Source: Porticoccus sp. (lineage in GTDB: Bacteria > Pseudomonadota > Gammaproteobacteria > Pseudomonadales > Porticoccaceae). From it: DNA of 35,232 nucleotides. Positions 1 through 10,200 of the stretch are shown here, in pieces (position 1 is the stretch's first letter; each line of letters starts with the position of its first letter). Made by a program: the position numbers and the translations under genes. The stretch covers positions 1 through 35,232 of the forward strand of contig JAGPWA010000067.1 in assembly GCA_018066715.1 (NCBI GenBank), written 5' to 3'. Under the pieces are notes generated by a model. It had not been told where the DNA came from. It searched no databases and worked only from the letters and a program-made list of their open reading frames with translations.

Positions 1-651
1 GGCAATTTTAGCAAGGCCATAGATGTCAGCCTGCCAGTGTTCAGCATCTTTTTTAATAAAGCAGTTTTCTATATTACGGCGAACATCCTGTTGAGAGGCT
101 TTAGCTAGAAAGTTATTGGCAAGAAAAGCGTTGAGCACCTCAGCTCCCACCTCGAAATGGGGCTGACTTATCGCTGGCCCCAAGTAAACCATCAGTTCGG
201 ATGGACTAGCATCGAACCGGTTGATGGCCTGGCCGACAATACCTGCCGCTAAACCACGCCAGCCAGCATGCACCGCAGCGACTTCAGTGCCGGCACGATT
301 ACATATAAGTATTGGCAAACAATCTGCCGTCATCACTGTACAAACTCGACCAACCTGATTGGTATAACAACCATCTGACACAGGAATAGAACCATCACAC
401 TCAGCGGTAACAATGGTTGTTCCATGTATTTGCTCAAGAAGCTGTGGGGATGAAGGCAGCGGTTGTTTCTTCGACAACAATTGCTCCGACAATAACTGCC
501 AGTTCTTTTCTACGGCTTCAGGATTATCGCCCACATGAAAGGCTAGGTTGAGCTCATTCCAAGGCGATACCGACTGACCACCACTCCGGGTGCTGATCGC
601 GGTGTGAATGTTCTTAGGTGCTGGCCAGTCCGGCTTTAACACTCCCATCAT
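1..651 (-). CDS. pgeF: Purine nucleoside phosphorylase / laccase-domain protein PgeF (YfiH family), partial
   Basis: This is the N-terminal 217 codons of a YfiH/YlmD-family protein; the C-terminal end, probably about 25 residues, lies beyond the left edge. The family's metal-site motifs are all readable: a histidine in QIHG, the cysteine in MTADCLP and the histidine in AVHAGWRG. Family members were first called multicopper polyphenol oxidases; later work assigns purine nucleoside phosphorylase/adenosine deaminase activity, and E. coli PgeF is linked to peptidoglycan editing. I see the motifs; the activity is from family knowledge. The ATG overlaps the rluD stop by one base (TGATG), so the two are probably translationally coupled, and rluD-pgeF is the same pair as in E. 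coli. Confidence 0.9.
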   Translation of the reverse strand, partial: MMGVLKPDWPAPKNIHTAISTRSGGQSVSPWNELNLAFHVGDNPEAVEKNWQLLSEQLLSKKQPLPSSPQLLEQIHGTTIVTAECDGSIPVSDGCYTNQVGRVCTVMTADCLPILICNRAGTEVAAVHAGWRGLAAGIVGQAINRFDASPSELMVYLGPAISQPHFEVGAEVLNAFLANNFLAKASQQDVRRNIENCFIKKDAEHWQADIYGLAKIA

Positions 652-1607
652 CAAGCTCTGGCATCCACCTCAAGGGCAAGAAGTAACGACTCAAAATCCG
701 CCGGCGGTGATACCTGCCACTCCATATATTCATCCGTCTCTGGATGAATCAACCCTAACTTGGCCGCATGTAATGCCTGTCGTTTGAAACCACGGAGGGT
801 ATCGTGTAATTCAGGCGTTGCTCCCTTAGGTAATTTAAGGCGGCCGCCATAGGTGGCATCCCCCACCAGAGGATAGCCAATATGAGCCATATGTACGCGT
901 ATTTGATGAGTGCGTCCCGTCTCCAGATTAACTCGAATATGAGTATGACTTGGGAAACGTTTGATCACCCGGTAATGGGTTACCGCCTCCTTGCCCCCAT
1001 GCTCCTGTACTGACATTTTGATTCGAGTTTGAGGATGACGCCCCATGGGTTTATCCACGGTGCCCCCGCCCGTCATTACCTCCTGGGTAATGGCCTGATA
1101 CTCCCTGCTCACCGTTCGCTCCTGCAGCTGTTTAATTAAGGAATGGTGGGCTACCAAAGATTTAGCCACCACCATTAATCCAGTGGTATCTTTATCCAGT
1201 CGGTGGACAATACCTGCACGGGGAATATTTTCATTATCCGGCAAATAATGGATTAAACCGTTGAGTAACGTGCCGGAATAGTTACCCGCAGCCGGATGAA
1301 CAACCAAACGAGTCGGTTTGTTGATGACCAGAATATGCTCATCCTCATAAACAATATCAAGCTTGATGTCTTCAGGCTCCCATTCTCCCTCAGGCTCCAG
1401 TGCAACATTGACCGTTAATATCTCACCACCCAAAAGCTTGTCTTTAGGGCGATGTAACTGGCCATCGACCAATAAATCACCGCCCTTAATCCACTGCTGC
1501 AAGCGGGAGCGAGAAAAATCATCAAACAATTCTGCAGCTACCTGATCGAGCCGGCTACCGGCCCGTTCTATCGGCACTCTCGCTTCCAGTTCTATTGGAT
1601 CAGTCAT
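651..1607 (-). CDS. rluD: 23S rRNA pseudouridine(1911/1915/1917) synthase RluD
   Basis: A 318-residue RluA-family pseudouridine synthase that modifies helix 69 of 23S rRNA in the late large subunit. Residues about 15-75 form an S4 RNA-binding domain (DQVAAELFDDFSRSRLQQWI). The catalytic domain carries HRLDKDTTGLMVVAKS with the nucleophile Asp at about residue 138 (E. coli RluD uses Asp139) and the RTHQIRVHMAHIGYPLVGD block. Length matches E. coli RluD (326). It is divergent from bamD across a 108-bp gap, as in E. coli and Pseudomonas, which favours RluD over the paralogues RluA and RluC. The ATG has only a weak, distant GGGA as ribosome binding site. Confidence 0.95.
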   Translation of the reverse strand: MTDPIELEARVPIERAGSRLDQVAAELFDDFSRSRLQQWIKGGDLLVDGQLHRPKDKLLGGEILTVNVALEPEGEWEPEDIKLDIVYEDEHILVINKPTRLVVHPAAGNYSGTLLNGLIHYLPDNENIPRAGIVHRLDKDTTGLMVVAKSLVAHHSLIKQLQERTVSREYQAITQEVMTGGGTVDKPMGRHPQTRIKMSVQEHGGKEAVTHYRVIKRFPSHTHIRVNLETGRTHQIRVHMAHIGYPLVGDATYGGRLKLPKGATPELHDTLRGFKRQALHAAKLGLIHPETDEYMEWQVSPPADFESLLLALEVDARA

Positions 1608-1647
1608 CGGTATTTTGCATCCCGTCGGGCCTGTGGTTAAATAGCGA

Positions 1648-1675
1648 ATCTTACAGGCATTGCACCAGCTGACAA
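1648..1675 (-). promoter_or_regulatory. Candidate sigma-70 promoter of rluD-pgeF
   Basis: On the minus strand TTGTCA (-35) is followed after 16 nt by TAAGAT (-10), placing the expected start about 35 nt before the rluD ATG in the rluD-bamD divergent gap. No equally good promoter is visible for bamD on the plus strand. Confidence 0.5.
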
Positions 1676-1715
1676 GAACACTTTACGGCTTACTCATCGG
1701 GATTTAACCACCAAC

Positions 1716-2693
1716 ATGCGATTTCTGACTACTCTTCTGCTATGCACAATATTACTGACCACCGGCTGTTCATGGCTGAAAGGCGCCGACCAAATCAACC
1801 AGGAAGAGCGAGATACCAGTGAATTTTCTGAGAAAGATTTCTATGAAGTCATTCAAGACGATTTGGATGCAGGCTTCTGGCAGACCGCCATTGAAAACCT
1901 GGAAGCACTGGAAGCTCAACACCCCTTTGGGGACTACGCAGAGCAAGCCCAGTTAGAACTCATTTATGCCCGCTACCGTGCGGGCGACTTTGAGGCTGCG
2001 ATTGCTTCGGCAGATAGGTTCGTCAGGTTACACCCCCAACATCCCAACGTGGACTATGCATACTATTTAAAAGGGCTTTCTTTCTTTTCAAAAGGCTCAG
2101 GTTTTTTTGAACAGCTAATACCTTCTGATGAAACCAAGCGTGACCCTGGTTCTGCTCGCGAATCTTTGACCACATTTAATGAGTTATTAAACCGGTACCC
2201 TGACAGCCTCTATGCACCCGATGCCCGCAAACGAACCATCTACCTGCGTAACAACATGGCACGACTCGAGATTCATGCCGCTAACTACTATTTCCTGCGG
2301 GGCGCCTACCTTGCCGCGGCCAACCGAGGGCGCTATGTTGTTGAAAATTATCAGATGACGCCTGCCGTTCCAGATGGTCTTGCTGTTATGGCTGAGGCTT
2401 ATTACCTGATGCAAATGCAGGATTTATCAGATGATGCGGTCAAGTTATTAGTTGCTAACTACCCTCAGCACCCTGCTCTCGACGAAAGCGGCAACTTCCT
2501 CTATCAAGAAGAAACCGCCGGATTCAAACGTAGCTGGACGAATAAACTGACGGCAGGGCTCTATGACAAACCCAAAACTATTGGTTTTGATAGCCGCCAT
2601 GTTTTTAATGAACGCTATAAAAAAGCGGGTAATGAAGACGCCCGGGGCGAAAAGTCTTGGTTTGATAAGCTCACTTTTGGGCTTTTTAACTAA
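1716..2693 (+). CDS. bamD: Outer membrane protein assembly factor BamD (lipoprotein)
   Basis: A 325-residue TPR lipoprotein of the BAM complex, which inserts beta-barrel proteins in the outer membrane. It starts with a lipoprotein signal (MRFLTTLLLCTILLTTGCS) whose lipobox cysteine is residue 18, and the following helical repeats (for example EALEAQHPFGDYAEQAQLEL and ADRFVRLHPQHPNVDYAYYL) match BamD/ComL. It is about 80 residues longer than the E. coli protein; the extra C-terminal part holds a motif of the form SWxxKLTxGL at about residues 273 and again at the very end. It is followed after 36 bp by nadE, so the two may be cotranscribed. Confidence 0.95.
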   Translation: MRFLTTLLLCTILLTTGCSWLKGADQINQEERDTSEFSEKDFYEVIQDDLDAGFWQTAIENLEALEAQHPFGDYAEQAQLELIYARYRAGDFEAAIASADRFVRLHPQHPNVDYAYYLKGLSFFSKGSGFFEQLIPSDETKRDPGSARESLTTFNELLNRYPDSLYAPDARKRTIYLRNNMARLEIHAANYYFLRGAYLAAANRGRYVVENYQMTPAVPDGLAVMAEAYYLMQMQDLSDDAVKLLVANYPQHPALDESGNFLYQEETAGFKRSWTNKLTAGLYDKPKTIGFDSRHVFNERYKKAGNEDARGEKSWFDKLTFGLFN

Positions 2694-2729
2694 CCCCACT
2701 TTTTCCACCATTAACCCAAGAATCAAGCC

Positions 2730-3563
2730 ATGGATATTGATGTAATCCGCAGGGAAATGAAGGTTCTGCCTAACATCGACCCTGCTTTTGAAGTGGAGCG
2801 TCGCGTTAGTTTCATCAAATCCAAACTGGTTCAATCTGACACCACAAACCTTATTCTCGGTATTAGCGGCGGTATTGACTCTACCACCTGTGGGAGACTA
2901 GCTCAGCTGGCTGTAGACCAGCTCAACCAAAAACAGTCCAACCTTAATTACCGCTTTATTGCCGTCAGGCTACCCTATGATGTTCAGGCAGATGAAGACG
3001 ATGCTCAATTAGCACTGAAATTTATTCAGCCTTCTGAAAGCCTGGCGGTTAATGTCAAGCCGGGGGTAGATGGCATTCACAATGAAGTCCTGAGCGTATT
3101 AGACAAAAAGGATTTAATAACAGCATCAGAACCCGCCATCGACTTCACCAAAGGTAACACCAAAGCACGCACCCGCATGGTGATTCAGTACGAAGTTGCT
3201 GGTCTTTTAGGTGGCTTGGTCGTTGGCACTGATCACTCTGCCGAGAACATTACTGGGTTTTTCACCAAATGGGGGGACGGTGCCTGTGACCTAGCACCAC
3301 TGTTTGGTTTAAGTAAGCGTCAAGTTCGACAAATTGCAGAGTTTCTCGATGCACCCCTTAGCCTGATTGAAAAAATACCCACTGCAGACCTAGAGTGTCT
3401 AATCCCCCAAAAAGCCGATGAACATGCCCTCGGCATTACCTACGATGAGCTTGATGATTTTCTAGAAGGTAAATCCGTTCGCGAAACTACGAAAGCTCGT
3501 ATCGTCGAGGTTTACCAGAAAACCCAGCACAAACGTCAACCTATCCCTACTATCTACAGTTAG
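2730..3563 (+). CDS. nadE: NH3-dependent NAD+ synthetase
   Basis: A 277-residue enzyme making NAD+ from deamido-NAD+, ATP and ammonia in the cytosol, the last step of NAD synthesis. The ATP-pyrophosphatase P-loop [18 protein letters not shown] lies at about residues 44-61. The central part [33 protein letters not shown] and the C-terminal tail [10 protein letters not shown] match E. coli NadE (275 aa). There is no N-terminal nitrilase domain, so it is the ammonia-dependent, not the glutamine-dependent, form. It sits 36 bp after bamD in the same direction. Confidence 0.95.
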   Translation: MDIDVIRREMKVLPNIDPAFEVERRVSFIKSKLVQSDTTNLILGISGGIDSTTCGRLAQLAVDQLNQKQSNLNYRFIAVRLPYDVQADEDDAQLALKFIQPSESLAVNVKPGVDGIHNEVLSVLDKKDLITASEPAIDFTKGNTKARTRMVIQYEVAGLLGGLVVGTDHSAENITGFFTKWGDGACDLAPLFGLSKRQVRQIAEFLDAPLSLIEKIPTADLECLIPQKADEHALGITYDELDDFLEGKSVRETTKARIVEVYQKTQHKRQPIPTIYS

Positions 3564-3574
3564 AAGAACACTAT

Positions 3575-3638
3575 CTGATGCTGTGATTGATACTATGGCC
3601 GCTAGAAAACAGTCGGTTAGCCTATCAATCACTCATTA
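3575..3638. repeat. Long imperfect inverted repeat between nadE and pilS
   Basis: A perfect 10-bp inverted repeat (GTGATTGATA at 3583-3592 and TATCAATCAC at 3623-3632) extends outward through CTGATG/CATTAG (one G-T pair and a small bulge) and inward through GGC/GCC. It starts 12 bp after the nadE stop. There is no T-tract on either side, so it is not a clear intrinsic terminator. It could be an RNA hairpin at the nadE 3' end or a protein site. Confidence 0.5.
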
Positions 3639-3739
3639 GTGTCCGGTACCTACTGACTCATAAACACCCTTTGAGCACCTCTGTAGTGAAGTAACTACTC
3701 AATATAGAGAAGCAATGCTCAATCACGCCTTATTTCACC

Positions 3740-3769
3740 GTGATACAAAATGATTTTTTCAGATAGAAT
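3740..3769 (+). promoter_or_regulatory. Candidate sigma-70 promoter of pilS-pilR
   Basis: GTGATA and TAGAAT are separated by 18 nt, 30 bp before the pilS ATG, which has GGGCAG as a likely ribosome binding site. Only a moderate match to consensus. Confidence 0.4.
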
Positions 3770-3798
3770 CCCATCATAAACAGAAATAAAGGGCAGTT

Positions 3799-5427
3799 AT
3801 GCCGCTGCAAGTCGATCAGATTGAAACAAGTACCGCCCCCGATGTCCTACTGAAGGCTTATGCCTACTATAGGACTATACTCGCTGCTCTATTACTTATT
3901 ATGTACCTTTCCGGTATCGCCTTTAAAATCCTAGGTAGTGAAGACCATCAATTATTTCTGACAACAACCTCCGCGTACACATCACTCTGCCTGCTCACAC
4001 TACTCTACTTTCGCTTCAATCAGTCCGGCCCTGGCATTCAGTTACTGTTCTTCATGTTGTTGACCGACATGGTGGCAATCACTCTGATGATGCATGCCAG
4101 CGGGGGCCTAGAAAGTGGCCTGGGCTTTCTGATGCTAGGCATTGTGGCAGCAGGCAGTATCTTTGTCGCGGGCCGGTTATCCCTGTTATTGGCAGCGATT
4201 GCCAGTATCTTCGTGATGACAGAAACTCTAACCACGATCCTACTGCAGGGAAGGAGCCAAGAATCGATATTTCCAGCGGGAATTTTAGGTATTCTGTTAT
4301 TTATCACTGCGCTAATTTTTCAAATACTGACCCAGCGTATTCGTATTGCTCAATCCATTGCATCAAAAAAAGCGACTGAAAGCGCTCAACATCAACAACT
4401 GAATGAATCGATTGTAAAGAGAATGCATACCGGCATTGTCGTTGTTGATAGCAATGACAATATCCAGCTGATCAACAGCTCTGCAGTGCAGTTGCTCGGG
4501 GGACAACAACTGGGTAAACCCCTGGGAACCAACCAAACTCTTAGGCTTATCCCGCCACTGTTTAAACAACTTGAACGTTGGCGAACCTATCCTTGGTTGA
4601 GAACACCTACATTTAAAGCGACGCCTTCAGCACAAGAATTACAGGCCAATTTTACCTCCCTACACCGTGGTGCCGCCAAACAGACACTGATTTTTCTGGA
4701 AGATACCCGCACACTTGCTCAGCATGCCCAACAACTGAAGCTTTCATCACTCGGCAGGCTAACGGGGAGTATTGCCCATGAAATTCGCAACCCCTTAGGA
4801 GCGATAAGCCATGCATCACAATTACTCTCTGAACAACCCTCAAGTGAAAGCCAAACAAAGTTACTTGATATTATCTACCGTCACTGTAATCGTGTGAATC
4901 AGATCGTTGATAACGTGTTACAACTATCGGGACAAAAACCACCTGCATTTCAAAAATTGTGGTTATCACAGTGGCTAAAAAAGTTTCGTCTTGAATATCT
5001 GGATGGCCATCAGTCTCTTACTGTTATGGAAATTGAAAGTGATGACAAAGATACTCAGATCTTTTTTGACCCCATTCACCTGACGCGTATTCTGACAAAT
5101 TTAGTCGATAATGGTATGAGGTTCAGCAACCAAGAAGTGAGTCAACACTGGATCAAGCTAGTCATTTCAAAAGATTCAAACTCCAACCTCCCCTTTTTGG
5201 ATGTCTATGACAAAGGGCCTGGTATTTCCAAGAATGATCAGGAGCATATTTTCGAGCCATTTTTCACAACATCTCACGAAGGCTCTGGATTGGGGCTCTA
5301 CTTGGCCAAAGAGCTTTGTGAGGTAAACTACGCCTCACTCAATTATTTTGGTGACTCGCCAGAAAACCGCCATTTTCGATTGGGCTTCTCCCACACAGAT
5401 CGGCTATTACCGAGAGCTTCTTCATGA
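3799..5427 (+). CDS. pilS: Type IV pili sensor histidine kinase PilS
   Basis: A 542-residue membrane histidine kinase. The first ~185 residues contain about six hydrophobic segments (for example LLLIMYLSGIAFKIL, LLLAAIASIFVMTE, GILGILLFITALIFQIL). A PAS-like region follows at about 205-300 (HTGIVVVDSNDNIQLINSSA). The H-box SIAHEIRNPLGAISHASQLL puts the phosphorylated His at residue 327. The C-terminal ATPase domain shows the N box (LTNLVDNGMRFS), G1 (DKGPGIS), F box (EPFFTT) and G2 (GSGLGLYLAKEL). This topology and the 4-nt overlap with pilR identify PilS, which in Pseudomonas senses inner-membrane pilin levels and phosphorylates PilR. Confidence 0.94.
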   Translation: MPLQVDQIETSTAPDVLLKAYAYYRTILAALLLIMYLSGIAFKILGSEDHQLFLTTTSAYTSLCLLTLLYFRFNQSGPGIQLLFFMLLTDMVAITLMMHASGGLESGLGFLMLGIVAAGSIFVAGRLSLLLAAIASIFVMTETLTTILLQGRSQESIFPAGILGILLFITALIFQILTQRIRIAQSIASKKATESAQHQQLNESIVKRMHTGIVVVDSNDNIQLINSSAVQLLGGQQLGKPLGTNQTLRLIPPLFKQLERWRTYPWLRTPTFKATPSAQELQANFTSLHRGAAKQTLIFLEDTRTLAQHAQQLKLSSLGRLTGSIAHEIRNPLGAISHASQLLSEQPSSESQTKLLDIIYRHCNRVNQIVDNVLQLSGQKPPAFQKLWLSQWLKKFRLEYLDGHQSLTVMEIESDDKDTQIFFDPIHLTRILTNLVDNGMRFSNQEVSQHWIKLVISKDSNSNLPFLDVYDKGPGISKNDQEHIFEPFFTTSHEGSGLGLYLAKELCEVNYASLNYFGDSPENRHFRLGFSHTDRLLPRASS

Positions 5428-6782
5428 TGAAAAAACGTGCCCTGGTCGTTGATGATGAACCTGATATTCGAGAACTACTGTCCATGACTTTGGAACAGAT
5501 GGGGCTGGAAGTAGTGACTACGGCCAAACTAACCAAGGCTCGCAAGCTATTAGACAGTGAACATTTTGACATCTGCCTGACAGATATGAACATGCCTGAC
5601 GGCAATGGTCTTGAACTGGTTGACCATGTCCAGGCCTGCCACCCGCACCTTCCCATTGCGGTGATTTCCGCCTACGGTAATATGGCGATTGCCATAGAAG
5701 CTCTAAAAAAAGGTGCCTTCGATTTTATTTCCAAGCCCTTAGAACTGATTCGTTTCCGCAATATTGTACAATCAGCGCTCAAGCTGGATCAGGGTGAAAC
5801 TGAAAAAACACCATCTTCGACCTCCTTAATGGGGACTTCATCCGCCATGGAGTCTCTCAAACAACAAATAAGGCGTGTTGCACGTAGTCAGGCACCCATT
5901 TTTATCAGCGGTGAATCAGGCAGTGGTAAAGAACTGGTCGCCCGAGCTATTCATGCCCTAGGGCCCCGTAGTGCAGGACCATTTATCCCGGTTAACTGCG
6001 GAGCCATTCCTTCTGAGCTGATGGAGAGTGAGTTTTTCGGTCACAAAAAAGGCAGTTTCACCGGAGCACACCAAGATAAACAGGGACTATTTCAGGCTGC
6101 CAATGGCGGAACACTATTACTCGATGAGGTCGCCGACCTACCCCTTGAAATGCAAGTAAAACTACTCCGAGCCATTCAGGAAAAGAGTATTCGCCCTGTG
6201 GGTGCTGAAGAGGAAATACCTGTAGATGTTCGAATTCTCAGTGCAACACACAAAAACCTGTCAAACGAAGTGAAAAATAATCAATTTCGACAGGACTTAT
6301 TTTACCGCATCAATGTGATCGAGCTTCCAGTGCCCAGTTTGCGTGAGCGGAAAGTTGATATCCCGCAACTGGCAACGACGTTTCTGGAACGGTTTGCCCG
6401 CGAGTCTGATCTCCCAGTACCGACACTATCAGATGAAGCACTTCAAGCCTTAATAGAATACAGTTTTCCCGGTAATATCCGTGAATTAGAGAACACGCTG
6501 GAAAGGGCTTTTACTCTCTGTCATGGCTCTACTATCAACCCTGAAGACCTTCACCTTCAGACAGAAACACCCTCAATAGAACAACTCCACCAAAGTACGA
6601 AGACCAGCACTCGAACCGCAGAAGATTTCAACTCCATTGATGATTATCTTGCTACTATTGAAAAAGACATGTTAGTCAGCGCACTAGAAAGAAACCGCTG
6701 GAACAAAACCGCCACTGCCAAGGAACTGGGAATCAGCTTTCGGCAGATGCGGCATAAATTAAAGAAATTTGAAATAGAGTAG
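5424..6782 (+). CDS. pilR: Type IV pili sigma-54 response regulator PilR
   Basis: A 452-residue NtrC-family activator. The receiver domain (1-120) has the acidic pair DD at 10-11 and the phospho-acceptor Asp54 (LTDMNMPDGNG). The AAA+ domain has Walker A GESGSGKE at 163-170, the sigma-54 contact loop GSFTGA at 210-215 (Ser replaces the common Ala), and Walker B LLLDEV at 231-236. The C terminus is a Fis-type helix-turn-helix (NRWNKTATAKELGISFRQ). In Pseudomonas PilR drives sigma-54 transcription of pilA; pilA is not in this window. The start overlaps the pilS stop by 4 nt, and the gene ends 5 bp from the convergent pilE. Confidence 0.95.
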   Translation: MMKKRALVVDDEPDIRELLSMTLEQMGLEVVTTAKLTKARKLLDSEHFDICLTDMNMPDGNGLELVDHVQACHPHLPIAVISAYGNMAIAIEALKKGAFDFISKPLELIRFRNIVQSALKLDQGETEKTPSSTSLMGTSSAMESLKQQIRRVARSQAPIFISGESGSGKELVARAIHALGPRSAGPFIPVNCGAIPSELMESEFFGHKKGSFTGAHQDKQGLFQAANGGTLLLDEVADLPLEMQVKLLRAIQEKSIRPVGAEEEIPVDVRILSATHKNLSNEVKNNQFRQDLFYRINVIELPVPSLRERKVDIPQLATTFLERFARESDLPVPTLSDEALQALIEYSFPGNIRELENTLERAFTLCHGSTINPEDLHLQTETPSIEQLHQSTKTSTRTAEDFNSIDDYLATIEKDMLVSALERNRWNKTATAKELGISFRQMRHKLKKFEIE

Positions 6783-6787
6783 GCACG

Positions 6788-7240
6788 CTACCAACAGTAG
6801 GTTGCAGACTCGCTCGCCGAAGCTACAGTTTTAGCCGCCTGCTCATTAATCCCCAACGAGCCACACTTGGTATCATCAGTCTGCCCACCCTGTGGAACAG
6901 CCGACAAAGTATAGGCTGTTTCGCCTATATTTGAATCTGGTTCAGTAATGGTAATTTGGTAAATACTGCCTGACGCAGCAGCGAGAGTGTCTCCCTCACT
7001 GCTTACAAAATACGTTGCAGGATAACCAAGGTCTGTCAAAAGATCGGTATATGAGCGGTTATTCAGAAAATACTGCTCCTGTCGCGATACAGCTTCTAAA
7101 AGTGCACTTTTACCCACAGCACGGTTTGAGCGAAGGACATACTCTCGATAGTTAGGTAGAGCAAGTCCAATAATAATTGCCACAATGGCAACAACAATCA
7201 TTACCTCGATTAATGTGAACCCCTTACTTTTTGGCATCAT
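6788..7240 (-). CDS. pilE: Type IV minor pilin PilE
   Basis: A prepilin of about 150 residues. The short leader MMPKSKG is followed by FTLIEVMIVVAIVAIIIGLALP: the PilD cleavage site is G|F and Glu+5 is present. The C-terminal region has two cysteines (TKCGS and TYCW at the end), typical of a pilin D-loop. I chose the ATG at 7240 because GGGAG lies 8 nt upstream and it gives a normal leader; an ATG at 7261 overlapping the pilY1 stop would give a 14-residue leader. As last gene of the fimU-pilVWXY1E set it is expected to be part of the pilus-tip priming complex. Which minor pilin it is rests on position, as the family is poorly conserved. Confidence 0.88.
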   Translation of the reverse strand: MMPKSKGFTLIEVMIVVAIVAIIIGLALPNYREYVLRSNRAVGKSALLEAVSRQEQYFLNNRSYTDLLTDLGYPATYFVSSEGDTLAAASGSIYQITITEPDSNIGETAYTLSAVPQGGQTDDTKCGSLGINEQAAKTVASASESATYCW

Positions 7241-7257
7241 TTTTATCGCTCCCTGCA

Positions 7258-10200
7258 TCATGGTTTATCCAGTACATCAACATTAATTTCGCGCCAGAAG
7301 AAGGTGTTGGGGCGCTGATCTCCTAGTTGAACCTGCTGGCTGCCTGCTAAACCCGTGCTAGGAGAGACTGCAGTAACACCACCATCAATACCCGATGCTA
7401 AATCTATATATCTATCTGATGCTGACAAATTCCCCTCTACACCAGAGTGAAGGTGAATATCTGGTGAACCATCTGCAACAGCCACCTGGTAAAGCCGACT
7501 GATACCCAGATTGGGAGCACAAGTACCATCCGCTTCACCCCCTTCAGGTAGATAGGTTGTAAAATTCACATTACCACCAGATATCAAAGGAATAGACAGA
7601 TTTTTTTCACCTGTTTCACCCAAATCAAGCCGCCAACCATTGCTAAGAGCCGCTACTGTGCAAGCTGTAGCACCATTGTTAATACATTGATCAGTCACAT
7701 CAAACAAACCTGAACCAGTACCAGTACCATCACCAATAACCAAGGGGGCACGCCCTTCTACTCCATCGTCTGTAGAAGGATCACCATCGATCGTCAAATC
7801 AGTATCTGCATAAACGTATCTATCCTTCAGTAAAAAGAACGTGTTCTCAATAGTGGAGGGAGCAGACTTTGGGTGTGTGCGATCACCAGAACCAATAGCT
7901 ATGCCATCATAACGTCCAAGACCATCGACCCCCTGAACGATACTCAACCCATGGTAAAAACGTCGGTCATTAACGGAACCTACAGCACCACCTAACTCTG
8001 CAAATTTTGTTGCACGCCAATATGTTTTCCTGAGAGTAGCCGCATCGGTCAATGATGGGTCATATTCTGGTAATTCAAAGCGCCAGACATTACCGCCAGT
8101 ATCCCCCACATAAACCCGGTCTGTAATACCATTACCATCAGAATCAATGGGAGTAACTGCAGCGGTGATACTATGAATCAGGTCCGTATGCTGATACTTA
8201 GTGGCAGACTGCCCTCCTGTGCTGCCAGATACCGCTTTCCATATAAGTTGACCTGTTCTGGCGTGGACAATAAACAATGCCGCCCCTTCTGGATCATGTC
8301 CAGCTGGTGCATATGCTAAATTCGTAACATCGTAATCCAAGTTATCACGGCCCACTCGCGCATTGTGAGCGTCATTCCAACCGCCATAAAGCCCTCCACC
8401 AAAGATCAATACGGGAACAGGCACATTTTCACCATTAAAGTCATTAACTGCCCCATCCGGTTCAAACTGAACCCAAGCCTGTCTCGGTGTTGAGAAACTC
8501 AGGCCTAATTCCTCAAAATCTGTCCCTACACCCTCATTAGTAATTTGCCAAAGTAATCTTGGCTCGTCATCTGGCGCTGAGACATCCAAAGCATAGTAGG
8601 ACTTTCCTCCTCGCCTTAAACCCATGTAGACATAGGCCTTATCGCAATCAAGATCCGTAACATCAGGGTCCGAATTCTGGTCAGTGCCACCAGGCGCACA
8701 GTATGAATCATTACCGCCATTGCCTCGTTCAAGAGTGCCATCTCGATCATTATCGATCACAAAAGCAATCGGGGGTAAGTCCACACCATAGGGTTTATCA
8801 TCTCCCACAGATTCACGCTTAATCAAATCGGGAATATGCGCCAGTAATTCTCTCGGCATAAATGCCCACTCTTCCACACCAGACTCACCTCCCGTTGAAG
8901 TCGTATTGCGTATTGAATGAAGGAACCCATCACTGGTGCCAAATAAGACTCGGATATCCTGACTGTCTTCCGTATCTGCATAACCCCCCAACGCACCATA
9001 ATTGAGGACCAATGGCCTGGAATGTAACGGGTCACCCATCATCCAAGGGCGTGCGGCATCCCTACCTGGCACATAACTATCTTCAACATTGTCATCCCAA
9101 CCAAAAACATTGATGCCTCTCGCCCACTTCAGTAATACCTGAGTCGCTTGCTCAGCAAGAACATCATCCGAATCCGAAGTTCCTGTGTCAACATAAGCTA
9201 CCGCAGCAAGATCCAAAATGCGCTTTGCCTCGGTTGCATCCACCACACCCGAGTCATCCCTTAAACCCAGGAGTTCCTGAATATCTTCATCAGTATTTAA
9301 TGGACTAGCATCATCTGCATTCAAGGCAACAAGGGCGTTACCACTCGCTGATTTCCCATTCACTGGGGAGTCAGGACCTAAAAATAGCTGCCGTCCATCA
9401 CTATCACCTACAGCTGGCGTTGCATTTGCGGCTGTTGGATTCAGAATTATAGGGTTGAAATCAGCATCTACCCGGTAACCCGGTAAAATATGCCCAGCCC
9501 CCCCACGAGTCACCGAGTTACCATCCTTACCACTATTGTCGTCCACTGCATCGGGGTCCGCAGTAATAACATCCAACGCATTGGGGTCTGTCCAAAAGGT
9601 CAGCGCATCTTCGCTTATCTGACCTGTGGTCTGATCAAATGCTTCATCAGTATCAGCATCGACAATTGTTATCGTTGTAGAGCCCGTATCTGTCGTTGTT
9701 TTATCGATCCGCAATTTTTTGACATTACCAGGCCAGAGGGGGTAGCCATCTGGGTCCACCTCAAACAGCGCCATAAACATATCGGGTAGCGCCTCTGTCC
9801 GATTTTGGACATTGACCGGAACCGACGATGCGGTAAATGTTGAACTAACTGAGGCTATGCTATTAAACAGGGCTAATATGTCTGCTAACAACTCCTCGGG
9901 GGTTGCCCCAAGGTCAAGTGGTGCATCAGTGCCGCCACCCGCTAGAGCATAGTCAATCTGTTTTTGTTGAGCTTTTTTTGAAATAAAGAAAGAGGTCACA
10001 TTCTGGGTGCCGTCAATAGTACCCAAACCTACATCCGCACTGGCGACATCCATGTTATGTAATTTGGCCAATATTTCAGTAAAGGTCGTTGGATCATTTC
10101 TAGTGTTTGCCAGCCCTAACCCTTGTTTATCAGCAGCAATACCAATGTCTCTCGATATCTCCGTATTCCAGTCTGTCTCACTCGTCGTCTCACCGAAGAA

